Source: Methanobacteriota archaeon (lineage in GTDB: Archaea > Thermoplasmatota > Poseidoniia > Poseidoniales > Poseidoniaceae). Taken from it: a stretch of 16,872 bases of DNA. The DNA lies in assembly GCA_002727695.1 (NCBI GenBank), contig PBXT01000075.1:11047-27918 (forward strand), written 5' to 3'. Positions 1-7,832 of the stretch are shown in pieces. A program made the translations under genes and the position numbers. Within the stretch, counting starts at the first letter, position 1. The number at the start of each line of letters is the position of its first letter. Below the pieces are notes generated by a model. That model ran no database searches. It was not told where the DNA came from and saw nothing but the letters and a program-made list of their open reading frames with translations.

Positions 1-72
1 ACACTCTGTACAGGTTGCATATTACCCTCCAAATCAAACCCCTCCATGAATTAAACGGGGGAAGGCTTCAGT

Positions 73-1116
73 TCAAAAGAGTGAATCATATGCCTCTCGA
101 TGGCGCTTTGCCCAGTTTTCCTCTGAAAATAATGCGGCTCTTTCTTTGACCAATTTACTTTCATCTTTCAATTCTAAAATCGCATTCCGCCAAGCATCTA
201 TGTCTTCGGGCGGAAGAATATGATGTTGCAAAGGAATTTCGTTGTGTGCTGGAGCATCGGCAACTAAAGCTGTTGTCCCTGCTGCGTAAGCCTCGAGTGG
301 AGGCAGTCCAAAACCTTCAGCGACAGATGGGAATAGCAATGCATCAGCGTGTTGTAATGCTGCAATCATCTCATCCTGTTCCAACCTACCGACCCAGTTG
401 AGATTACAATTCACTTCTTCGGCATAGGAGCACAATTCACGTTTTGATTCTGGTGAAGATTCTGCCCCGATCTTGTGGAGCGTAACGTCCATTTCTGAAC
501 AAATCTTTACTGCGAAATCTACTCTTTTTCTTGGCTCTTCACTACCGATAACAAGCAGATTAACACCCTCATTAAACCATGATGGCTTCTCAGTTTCGAT
601 CTGATATTCTTGCAGTTTTATTGCGTGAGGAATCCAAGCAGTAGGGGTTCCGGGGAATCTCATCTCACACTCTTGCTGAGTGTCTTTGGAGACACAAATC
701 AGTAAAGATGCTCTAGCAAGACCACGCTTGATTTTCTTTAGATCTGATTTTCGGATGAATGATGGACTTTGCTCTCCTATTTTGACGCCATTCCGAACAC
801 TCGGATAGAGGTGAAACAAGTCGTGCACGGTAACAACGGATTTCCCAGATTTCGGTACAAGTCCAGACTGCTCTTGGTCCGTGATATGAATTATATCGGA
901 TTCTTTGGATAACTTTGCCACTTTAGAGGGGCTACTGAACCACCTTTTCCATATTCTGGAGAAAGGGTTTTTCTTGATTTGATATTCGTGGACATCAACC
1001 AATTCATAACCTTCAACCAATCCAGATTTCAACCTTTGAACTAGAGATGAATGTGTACTTCCTAAGCCTGAGTAGGGTGATAATGCCCCTCCTCTTGCTA
1101 GTGTGATTTTACGCAA
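73..1116 (-). CDS. Family 4 (GT-B) glycosyltransferase
   Basis: The 347-residue protein resembles GT4 transferases, which move a sugar from a nucleotide-sugar donor onto a glycan or lipid acceptor at the cytoplasmic face of the membrane. The N-terminal half carries VVTVHDLFHLYP (about residues 94-105) and LLICVSKDTQQE (138-149), typical of the acceptor Rossmann domain. The donor half has VIGSEEPRKRVD (189-200) and the diagnostic E-x7-E element EGFGLPPLE (E267, E275), followed by AYAAGTTALV. The start codon is TTG at 1114-1116. It is the first possible non-ATT start after an in-frame TGA and has GAGG about 8 nt upstream, so a TTG start is well supported. The upstream taw1 stop is only 9 nt away, indicating co-transcription although the functions look unrelated. 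Donor and acceptor cannot be told from the sequence. Confidence 0.88.
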   Translation of the reverse strand: MRKITLARGGALSPYSGLGSTHSSLVQRLKSGLVEGYELVDVHEYQIKKNPFSRIWKRWFSSPSKVAKLSKESDIIHITDQEQSGLVPKSGKSVVTVHDLFHLYPSVRNGVKIGEQSPSFIRKSDLKKIKRGLARASLLICVSKDTQQECEMRFPGTPTAWIPHAIKLQEYQIETEKPSWFNEGVNLLVIGSEEPRKRVDFAVKICSEMDVTLHKIGAESSPESKRELCSYAEEVNCNLNWVGRLEQDEMIAALQHADALLFPSVAEGFGLPPLEAYAAGTTALVADAPAHNEIPLQHHILPPEDIDAWRNAILELKDESKLVKERAALFSEENWAKRHREAYDSLF

Positions 1117-1125
1117 TGAAATCCC

Positions 1126-2130
1126 TCATTGAACTATTTTCAGGTGCTTAATTGACTCTGCAATTCCTAAATCATCAGGGAAGTGCATTGTTGCTTCTGG
1201 AATTGGAATTGGCACAATTTCTTTTCCGACCAAAGCAACTCTGCTCGGTGGTGAATCGTCCAGTAATTTCCTATCTGTCAATGGAGCCAATACTCTTGAG
1301 AAATCAAGTATGTCTTCATGGAATGGCATATTTTCTGCAGTCAGGTTTTCTCTCGAGTTACCAACATGCACATAGCCCTTGCACTCTATCCAATCTGGGT
1401 CTGCTCGATTGTCCAGCGCAGCATACTGAGGAATATGCTCAGGATTCATATTTTTGCCTTTGATCAAAGTGTGTCTGCACACAACCCTAGTATCTAGGCT
1501 TGGTAGCAGATCTATGGTTTCCTCAAATTTATCCCATGCTGCAGCATTCCATTTAGGGCGGCAGATTTCATCAAACACTTCCTTATTTGGAGCATCGACT
1601 GAAACGTATAGTTGAGTAGGAAGTGTGTCTAGGTTTTCGATTACCTTTGGTAGTGTTCCATTGGTAACTAGCATAGTGGTCATTCCGTGTGAGTGACACA
1701 ATTCCATGTATTCTGAAAGGCGTGAATAAAGAGTTGGTTCTCCATTTAGAGAGATTGCAACATGCTTAGGATTTTGAGCATCTAGGAATTTTTCCTTGGG
1801 AACCTTAGGGTTTCCACCAAAGCCAGAAATCAATCTCCTTTGCGCTTTAACGGATTCATACAACATTTCCAGCGGGTCTTGGTCAACTAGCTCTAGAGAA
1901 TCCATGTGTGGCTCTCTCCAGCAGTATGAACACGCAAGGTTACACTGGTCGACAACAGGGGACATTTGCATACAGTTGTGGCTTGCTATACCGTAGAATC
2001 TACCTTTGTAGCATTGACGGTCCCTCAGTAAAGATTCCTTTGTCCAATGACATACTTTGACTCCACCATGTTCCCCGACAATATGGTAGCGTTGCTTCTG
2101 CAACTTCGCCTTTAGTAGCGGGTCCATCAT
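1126..2130 (-). CDS. taw1: tRNA 4-demethylwyosine synthase (TYW1/Taw1), radical SAM
   Basis: Taw1 condenses N1-methylguanosine at position 37 of tRNA-Phe with carbons from pyruvate to form the tricyclic 4-demethylwyosine, the first committed wyosine step in archaea. The radical-SAM motif C63-x3-C67-x2-C70 lies in DQCNLACSYCWRE. Three further cysteines, C27, C40 and C53, each 13 residues apart, match the set that binds the second [4Fe-4S] cluster in archaeal TYW1. The family signature CYKGRFYGIASHNCMQM is present, with HVAISLNGEPTLY and the YVSVDAPNKE stretch further along. The length of 334 residues fits the archaeal form, without the flavodoxin domain of eukaryotic TYW1. The start has two adjacent ATGs (2128-2130 or 2125-2127). 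It is divergent from the alkB-like gene and upstream of the glycosyltransferase. This gene is the strongest single indicator of an archaeal source, since bacteria generally lack it. Confidence 0.96.
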   Translation of the reverse strand: MMDPLLKAKLQKQRYHIVGEHGGVKVCHWTKESLLRDRQCYKGRFYGIASHNCMQMSPVVDQCNLACSYCWREPHMDSLELVDQDPLEMLYESVKAQRRLISGFGGNPKVPKEKFLDAQNPKHVAISLNGEPTLYSRLSEYMELCHSHGMTTMLVTNGTLPKVIENLDTLPTQLYVSVDAPNKEVFDEICRPKWNAAAWDKFEETIDLLPSLDTRVVCRHTLIKGKNMNPEHIPQYAALDNRADPDWIECKGYVHVGNSRENLTAENMPFHEDILDFSRVLAPLTDRKLLDDSPPSRVALVGKEIVPIPIPEATMHFPDDLGIAESIKHLKIVQ

Positions 2131-2167
2131 CTATCGGACTAGTATTGCTGATTTCAAACCCACGCTT

Positions 2168-3196
2168 ATGAAGAAGGAACGCATCGGGTTAAACATGCAG
2201 AAGTCAGAAGAGTCGTGGCTTCCTCATCTACTGGGGTTCATCCTCCCTATTGTGACCATTTTAGGCATCTATGAAGGAGGATGGTGGGCTTTCTCTGGAT
2301 TTGTGTACGCACTAGGGATTTGTCCGTTCATTGATTACTTCGCTCCAGAGAGAGCACCTGTTAGAGGTGAGATGAGCACGAGGCCATGGAATGCCTTGCT
2401 GTATGCCCACGGCTTGTTTTACTATGCATCGATAGGGGTGCTATTCTGGCGAGCTAATCTCGATGGATTTGGATTACCAGTAGTTTTGGGTGGATTATCA
2501 GTTGGAATAGTAGGGGGAATCTCCGGCATTATCAATGCACACGAATCCGGACACAGAAAGAAAGGATCTATGATTTGGCGCATTGCTAGAGTCAATCTCT
2601 TTTTGGTGCTTTATTCACACTTTACCACAGAACACAATCACGGGCATCACAGAAACTATGCTACAGAATTGGACCCAGCATCTTCTCCTGCAGGCAGAGG
2701 TCTATGGACTCAAATCGCAATGACAATTCCTCGTCAATACAAATCAGCATGGCTCACACATTCTCAGAAGGGAAGAACTGGACTGAAAAACCCGATTTTA
2801 CACGGCGTGATTCTGCAAATCGCATTCCTTGCCTTGTTGTGGCAATTATCTGTTGCAATATTGTATGCGTTCTTGATTCAAGCAGGATTAGCCATTATTC
2901 TGCTTGAGTTTGTCAACTACATGCAACACTACGGGTTGAGGAGAGCGGTTGGTGAAAGGCACACAGAAATGCACTCTTGGGAGCACCGAGGTGTATGGTC
3001 GAGATGGACACTACTCGAGCTTCCACTCCATCCAGCTCATCATCTCAAAGCAAGTACTCCGATGTGGGATTTAGAAGCCTATGAGAAATCACCTCAGTTA
3101 CCCAGCGGATACTATGTTTGCTTCTGGTTGGCTTTATTCCCTCCTCTATGGAAGAGAGTTATGGGTAACAAATTGGAACAATTGACTTCCAATTAA
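2168..3196 (+). CDS. alkB: AlkB-type membrane di-iron alkane/fatty-acyl hydroxylase
   Basis: This is an integral-membrane non-haem di-iron monooxygenase of the alkane 1-monooxygenase group within the fatty acid desaturase/hydroxylase superfamily. The histidine boxes are HESGH (H125, H129), EHNHGHH (H156, H160, H161) and HPAHH (H288, H291, H292), plus the AlkB-specific NYMQHYGL (250-257). The stretch after box 2, RNYATELDPAS, also matches AlkB. Hydrophobic segments near residues 22-57, 77-125, 141-152 and 212-249 fit a six-helix fold; the length of 342 is slightly short for AlkB. Box 3 deviates from the usual LQRHxxHH by reading LPLHPAHH. Known AlkBs take electrons from rubredoxin and rubredoxin reductase, neither of which is in this window. 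The start at ATG 2168 is the first in frame; ATG 2195 (residue 10) is an alternative. Substrate (n-alkane, fatty alcohol or other lipid chain) is not determinable here. Confidence 0.88.
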   Translation: MKKERIGLNMQKSEESWLPHLLGFILPIVTILGIYEGGWWAFSGFVYALGICPFIDYFAPERAPVRGEMSTRPWNALLYAHGLFYYASIGVLFWRANLDGFGLPVVLGGLSVGIVGGISGIINAHESGHRKKGSMIWRIARVNLFLVLYSHFTTEHNHGHHRNYATELDPASSPAGRGLWTQIAMTIPRQYKSAWLTHSQKGRTGLKNPILHGVILQIAFLALLWQLSVAILYAFLIQAGLAIILLEFVNYMQHYGLRRAVGERHTEMHSWEHRGVWSRWTLLELPLHPAHHLKASTPMWDLEAYEKSPQLPSGYYVCFWLALFPPLWKRVMGNKLEQLTSN

Positions 3197-3293
3197 AGCC
3201 CTGAAAATTGGTGTTCTATGCAACACTTAGTTTAATCATAACACCCAAAACGCATTATAGAGGCGGTTCCAAAAGTAAAGTGAGGGAGAAGAA

Positions 3294-3416
3294 ATGGACC
3301 ACGAACTCGAAACCTGGATTGATGATGTAATGGCTAAGCAACAATACCGCAACGGGATTTTTTCTGACAATGGAATCCTTCATTGGCTACGAAAAATGAC
3401 TCTAGGTCGGAAGTGA
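3294..3416 (+). CDS. Small 40-residue hypothetical protein
   Basis: An ATG preceded by GAGGGAGAAGAA (a GGGAG ribosome binding site about 7 nt upstream) opens a 40-codon frame ending in TGA. The peptide starts MDHELETWIDDVMAKQQYRN, with an acidic, probably helical N-terminal half and a basic C-terminus (HWLRKMTLGRK). It has no signal peptide and no membrane segment. It fills most of the gap between the alkB-like gene and the ABC operon. I recognise no family. The ribosome binding site and the contrast between acidic and basic halves favour a real gene, but its size means chance cannot be excluded. Confidence 0.4.
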   Translation: MDHELETWIDDVMAKQQYRNGIFSDNGILHWLRKMTLGRK

Positions 3417-3446
3417 TTGTTTCACAGCCCATGTCAAACACTAGTT

Positions 3447-3454
3447 GATATAGC
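3447..3454 (+). promoter_or_regulatory. Putative TATA box of the ABC operon
   Basis: GATATAGC, in the context TTGATATAGCATAAC, is centred about 28 nt before ATG 3479 and 40 nt before ATG 3491. Archaeal TATA boxes sit about 26 nt before the transcription start, which predicts initiation near 3477. This is the only TATA-like element close upstream of the four-gene operon. Confidence 0.4.
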
Positions 3455-3490
3455 ATAACTTCATGATGCTGCTTATTAATGGGTGGCATC

Positions 3491-4213
3491 ATGTTGAAGG
3501 TTACTGGTTTGACTAAGTCGTTTGGCTCTGGTTCCAATAAACTCGATGTCTTGAAAGGCATTGAAATGGAGATCAAAAAAGGCGAGATGGTTGCCCTGAT
3601 GGGACCGTCAGGTTGCGGCAAATCTACTCTACTGAATATCATTGGTGGGTTATTAGCTGGAGATGGGGGAAGTATCACTCTGGGCGATCGTAGATATGGC
3701 CTAAAGGGCCCGTCTAGCGTAGTTGATGTTCGCAGAGAATTGGTCGGCTGGATTTTCCAAGACTTTCACTTGTTGGATAATCTAAGTGCTGTTGATAATG
3801 TTGCAATGGCTTTGGAATTGTCTGGTATGAATTCTTTTGAGGCAGAAATCGCTGCCCAAAATTCTCTTGAAAGAGTGGGATTGGGTGATAGGATGCACCA
3901 TATCCCTGACCAGTTATCTGGAGGCCAGCAGCAAAGAGTTGCAATAGCAAGAGCAATTGCTGGAAACAGACCGATTCTTCTAGCAGACGAGCCTACTGGA
4001 AATCTCGATATCGCCAGTGGAAAAGACGTGATGAAACTCTTCAAAGAATTGTGTCATGATGAAGAAAATCCAATTTCAATCCTAATGGTTACTCACGACC
4101 CAGACCTAGCATCTAATGCAGATAGAATGCTATTACTGAGGGATGGAAAGACTGAGGCATCTGACATACGTTCGGCTTGGGGCCTAGATGAAGAAGGAGA
4201 TGAGGAAGAATGA
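3491..4213 (+). CDS. ABC transporter ATPase, LolD/MacB type (ATPase 1)
   Basis: This nucleotide-binding subunit hydrolyses ATP to drive the FtsX-like permease encoded next. Counting from the longer ATG 3479 start, it shows Walker A GPSGCGKST (42-50), Q-loop Q94, the ABC signature LSGGQQQR (146-153), Walker B ILLADEP (166-172) with catalytic E171, D-loop GNLD, and H-loop H206 in MVTHDP. All catalytic elements are intact. The C-terminus is strongly acidic (DEEGDEEE). I place the start at ATG 3491: GGTGG stands 4 nt upstream and the N-terminus MLKVTGLTKSFG then matches the family. ATG 3479 (4 residues longer) would be possible if the mRNA is leaderless. The stop overlaps the permease start by 4 nt (ATGA), so translation is coupled. 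Confidence 0.95.
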   Translation: MLKVTGLTKSFGSGSNKLDVLKGIEMEIKKGEMVALMGPSGCGKSTLLNIIGGLLAGDGGSITLGDRRYGLKGPSSVVDVRRELVGWIFQDFHLLDNLSAVDNVAMALELSGMNSFEAEIAAQNSLERVGLGDRMHHIPDQLSGGQQQRVAIARAIAGNRPILLADEPTGNLDIASGKDVMKLFKELCHDEENPISILMVTHDPDLASNADRMLLLRDGKTEASDIRSAWGLDEEGDEEE

Positions 4214-7200
4214 GCTCTCCAGAAATCGAACTCAAAGACTCTGATTTCAGTGTAACTCGTTCTAGACTTGCTAGGTTTAATCACAAGATGGTTGAACTCC
4301 CTAGTAGGCTCCGTCTTGCTGCACAAGGTGCTTGGCGAGGAAAGGAAAGAGGTTTAGCTGTAATTACAGGGGTATTCCTTTCTTCTCTAGTTATCACCAC
4401 TGTCCTCGCATATGGCGTAGGTTTGTCCCAATTATTCTTCGAGGAATCTCTCAAATCAGAACCGTTTGATGCGAAGATAGAGTATGGTCGAACTCCGGTT
4501 GAGAACGCATCTGGTTGGTCTAACAATACGACTGTAATGACTGAAGTGTGTGATGAATTATTAGAAGAATTCTCAGAATTCAATGACTGCACCTTGGTTC
4601 TAGGTCGGCAAGGAATACATAGTGGTGGATTCTTTAATCGCGAATTCGTTGTCGCTCAACCCCTTGAAATGCGGGAGATAACGGATGATGCGAATCCGTA
4701 TTGGTCTAATGTTACATTCTCATATCCGGAAGCGGACGCAAATGGTCCTCCAATTTCTGACATGCGTGCAATTAGATTCCTCGGGCCCAATGCCTTCGAT
4801 GGTGAACTCGCCAAGCGATTAGGAGCTAATATCATCCCAGGATTAGGAGAATGGCCATCTCCTGAAAATATGAGCGATAACCGCGGAATTATCCTGCCAT
4901 CAGCTATAGCAAGCCAAGCTCAAGCAAACGTTGGCGACAGGCTAGATTCGCTAACATTTGCTTATGTTGTAGACGAATCTACCCTCGTCGAAGGTTCAAT
5001 TACAGACGAGAATTGTGACGGCGAAATAACTCCTGAAAACAATGAAATGATCTATTGTAGAATGTGGATGACAGTAGAAGATCTTACAGTTATGGGAATA
5101 TATGAGCCCTGGGATTTTGGAAATCCGACTTTACCTTTCAATCCTATATTCACAACTTGGGAAGTTTTAGATGAATCCCAGCGTGGAACTTTGATGTTTT
5201 ATGACCACATGTATTTGGGAGTAACAATCGATAGAGGACAACTTCCAACGAGTTCTACGGCCGATGCTGAAGAATGGTTAGAGGACTTAGGAACCAGAGT
5301 GCAGGCAGGGAATTACACTGATGAAGGGGTAGAATTGTACTACACTGATATCGTCACTGGTACAATCACGTTCCTCAATATCTTCCTTGGATTAATCCAA
5401 ATTTTCGATTACATTATCATGATTCCAATTGTGATTTTATCGATTGCTGTTTTGATTTATGGATTGGTACTTTCGCTCGAACAAAGACGTAGAGAAGTTA
5501 GCATACATCGGGTGATAGGTGCAGATGGAAGTACTCTACAAGGCATGGTATTACTGGAATTGTTCGTAATGTCTTCCGTAGCTTGGCTGATTGGGTACAT
5601 TTTGGCACTTCTAGCAGTTCCAATCGTATTGTCTGCGGTAGGATTCATGGAATTCAGAACCGGAGATTTCGATGTAAATCCAACCCTTGGAATATGGTCT
5701 ACCCTATTCACAGCAGTCACAACACTTGGACTTGCGATTCTATTTGGTCGAAGTCGAGCTCGTGACTTCATCGAGTTGGAAATCGAAGAAGGTGTCAAGA
5801 AGACAACCAAGAAATCTGAACCAAAGCGTTGGCTACACTGGACAGCATTCCTATTTGGGATGTTAGCAGTAATCGATACATGGCTTGAGATGAATGGAAG
5901 TGAAGATGGAATTGTTTCCAACTTCTTTGTAGAAGGGTTAATCGGAATATTTGGGCCATTCGCTTTGTGGATTGGCGGTGCGCTTCTGTTAGGCAGAATC
6001 GGTGCTAAAGGACCGCAAATCATGCAGGTGATTTTCGGAAGAACACCTTTGCTAAAGGACGTAAAGCGAGGCCTCAAGGGCTCAGGTTCTGCAGAATCAG
6101 TCAATCGCTTAGCAGTAATCATGTTACTTACTTTGTCAATTGTTACTCTAGCAGCTGTTCAGGGATACACGGGAACTATTGTTGATGAGAAGACAGTTGA
6201 TGCAACTGTGGGTTCTGATTTGCAAATCCAAATGGAGCAAAATGTCAACGAATCAGAAGTGATCAGCATTGTCAAACAATATGCTGACGCCGATGTGAAA
6301 CCAATAGCAACAAGCGTTCCACAACTCGCTCTCACCGATGAACTCGGAGGAGAGAGTCTTCAAACATACGTACTCTTAGAGAGCAGTGATGATGTATTGA
6401 GATGGAGTGAACAAGCTCTTCCCGGAGATGATATTTCTGATGCCCTGGATGCCTACCAAAGCGGCGGATTTTCTGCGGGTACTGATGCAGCATATTCTCT
6501 TGACCTTCCTGGTTCAGATAGAGGAGGAGATGAAAATCGCCTAGATGATGAACTACTCGATGAATCAGATGAAAAATCAGAAACCGTGACCCTAGTATGG
6601 GAGAAGATTGAGTTCAACTTCACAACTGGAGGAACAGGCGAAGAGGACCCGAATGCGCTGTTCTTTGCATACACTGAATTGATGGAAGGCGATTGGTCCG
6701 GTCTGAATTTAGTTGGGCAGGATATGAACGAGAGAAACTTAGGAAGAGTTGACTTGTCACTAACCAATCTTTCTGGCGCTGATATGTCCAATGTGAACCT
6801 TAGTGAGTCGATACTGTTTGACACTGATTTGTCAAACGCTGACCTTACAGGTGCTAATCTTGAGAACACTGTCATAGTTAATTTCGCTGGAGGTTCGATA
6901 GAAGGTGCAGATTTGACCGATGCAAATTTGAATGGATTATTCGGTCTAGTGGAATTCTCTGGCGCAACCCTGTCTAACACAACATGCCCTGATGGAAGTA
7001 ACAGTGATGTCACATCTTGTGCATCGGGTGCGTCGGTGATTCCGCCACCTCTCGCTGCACCATTGTTCCTAGCAGATACAACTGTTAGGTTAGAGATTAC
7101 AAAGTTCAGCACTGAAATGTATTACATGGGAGTGCATGAATATCTTCCTGGTATAGATTCCACAGTTGTCGAATCAACATTGATTATTGGTGAAGATAAG

Positions 7201-7830
7201 TGGCGGTCACTCATTGGAAACGATGCTGCTGACAACTATACATCAACAACCTGGATTGTTAGAGTAGACGGTGTTGAAGGAGACGAATTGGAGTCTCTAG
7301 CATCTCAGCTGGAGGCTGACTCAAGAGTCTCAGAGACAATGGATTGGTCAAGCAAGCATAAGGAAGTAGAACGCAACGGTGGACTGATTTTCGGCACACC
7401 CGGTCTTCTATCCTTGCAATTCGTCGTAGCCAGCGTAGCAGCAGTAGCCTCAAGTTTCGTATTCCTGTCTCTAGTTCTAAATCAGAGACAAAAAGAACTT
7501 GCAGTATTGCAGGCAATTGGGGCCTCTCCAAATCAGATAATCAGGTTAGTACTCTTTGAGATTCTATCGATTGTCATCGTATCGATGGCTCTCGGAGTTG
7601 TACTTGGCGTTGCCCTTGCACTATCATTCAATGGATTCTTCGATATCTTCGGATTTATCTTCCAAATATTTGGTGGTTCTAGTACGGTGATAGATCGCAC
7701 GCTAGTATATCCATGGACTCAAATCATTCTAGTTTCATTAGCAGTATTTGCAGCAGTTGTTGTAGCATTGCTGCTTACAACACGCAAGGCACTGAAGTCT
7801 GACTTGGCTAGTGTCCTCAAGGGGGAGTGA
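4210..7830 (+). CDS. Large FtsX/MacB-type ABC permease with embedded pentapeptide repeats
   Basis: This 1206-residue membrane protein has two FtsX-like units. TM1 (about 48-72) is followed by an extracytoplasmic domain of about 300 residues. A helical bundle (about 382-517) contains the FtsX coupling motif RRREVSIHRVIGADGSTLQG. Additional helices lie near 541-560, 574-597 and 631-650. A second extracytoplasmic region (about 655-1060) precedes the C-terminal bundle (about 1063-1195), which repeats the motif as RQKELAVLQAIGASPNQI. Such permeases export or extract lipids, lipoproteins or peptides, or transmit force to the cell surface. Residues about 828-922 form pentapeptide repeats (GADMSNVNLSES, NADLTGANLEN, GADLTDANLNG), ending in SGATLSNTTCPDGSNSD; I know of no family member where this is standard. 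An acidic Asp/Glu stretch lies just before it (about 770-795). It sits between two ATPase genes and is the only permease in the operon. The substrate is unknown. Confidence 0.93.
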   Translation: MSSPEIELKDSDFSVTRSRLARFNHKMVELPSRLRLAAQGAWRGKERGLAVITGVFLSSLVITTVLAYGVGLSQLFFEESLKSEPFDAKIEYGRTPVENASGWSNNTTVMTEVCDELLEEFSEFNDCTLVLGRQGIHSGGFFNREFVVAQPLEMREITDDANPYWSNVTFSYPEADANGPPISDMRAIRFLGPNAFDGELAKRLGANIIPGLGEWPSPENMSDNRGIILPSAIASQAQANVGDRLDSLTFAYVVDESTLVEGSITDENCDGEITPENNEMIYCRMWMTVEDLTVMGIYEPWDFGNPTLPFNPIFTTWEVLDESQRGTLMFYDHMYLGVTIDRGQLPTSSTADAEEWLEDLGTRVQAGNYTDEGVELYYTDIVTGTITFLNIFLGLIQIFDYIIMIPIVILSIAVLIYGLVLSLEQRRREVSIHRVIGADGSTLQGMVLLELFVMSSVAWLIGYILALLAVPIVLSAVGFMEFRTGDFDVNPTLGIWSTLFTAVTTLGLAILFGRSRARDFIELEIEEGVKKTTKKSEPKRWLHWTAFLFGMLAVIDTWLEMNGSEDGIVSNFFVEGLIGIFGPFALWIGGALLLGRIGAKGPQIMQVIFGRTPLLKDVKRGLKGSGSAESVNRLAVIMLLTLSIVTLAAVQGYTGTIVDEKTVDATVGSDLQIQMEQNVNESEVISIVKQYADADVKPIATSVPQLALTDELGGESLQTYVLLESSDDVLRWSEQALPGDDISDALDAYQSGGFSAGTDAAYSLDLPGSDRGGDENRLDDELLDESDEKSETVTLVWEKIEFNFTTGGTGEEDPNALFFAYTELMEGDWSGLNLVGQDMNERNLGRVDLSLTNLSGADMSNVNLSESILFDTDLSNADLTGANLENTVIVNFAGGSIEGADLTDANLNGLFGLVEFSGATLSNTTCPDGSNSDVTSCASGASVIPPPLAAPLFLADTTVRLEITKFSTEMYYMGVHEYLPGIDSTVVESTLIIGEDKWRSLIGNDAADNYTSTTWIVRVDGVEGDELESLASQLEADSRVSETMDWSSKHKEVERNGGLIFGTPGLLSLQFVVASVAAVASSFVFLSLVLNQRQKELAVLQAIGASPNQIIRLVLFEILSIVIVSMALGVVLGVALALSFNGFFDIFGFIFQIFGGSSTVIDRTLVYPWTQIILVSLAVFAAVVVALLLTTRKALKSDLASVLKGE
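7821..7827 (+). promoter_or_regulatory. Ribosome binding site that decides the ATPase 2 start
   Basis: GGGGGAG lies 5 nt before ATG 7833 and overlaps the GTG at 7827, so it can serve the ATG but not the GTG. The permease stop codon follows at 7828-7830, so ribosomes finishing the permease pass directly over this site. Confidence 0.6.
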
Positions 7831-7832
7831 AG

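Noticed and set aside
1..72. Possible terminator or gene end before the glycosyltransferase stop
   Set aside because: Only a weak CCCC/GGGG pairing is present and no T run on the relevant strand; nothing can be supported in these 72 nt.
5457..6122. Long open frame antisense to the permease (221 codons), and a similar one at 6453-7112
   Set aside because: Both lie wholly inside the well-supported permease, have Pro/Ser-rich shadow composition, no ribosome binding site and no recognisable domain.
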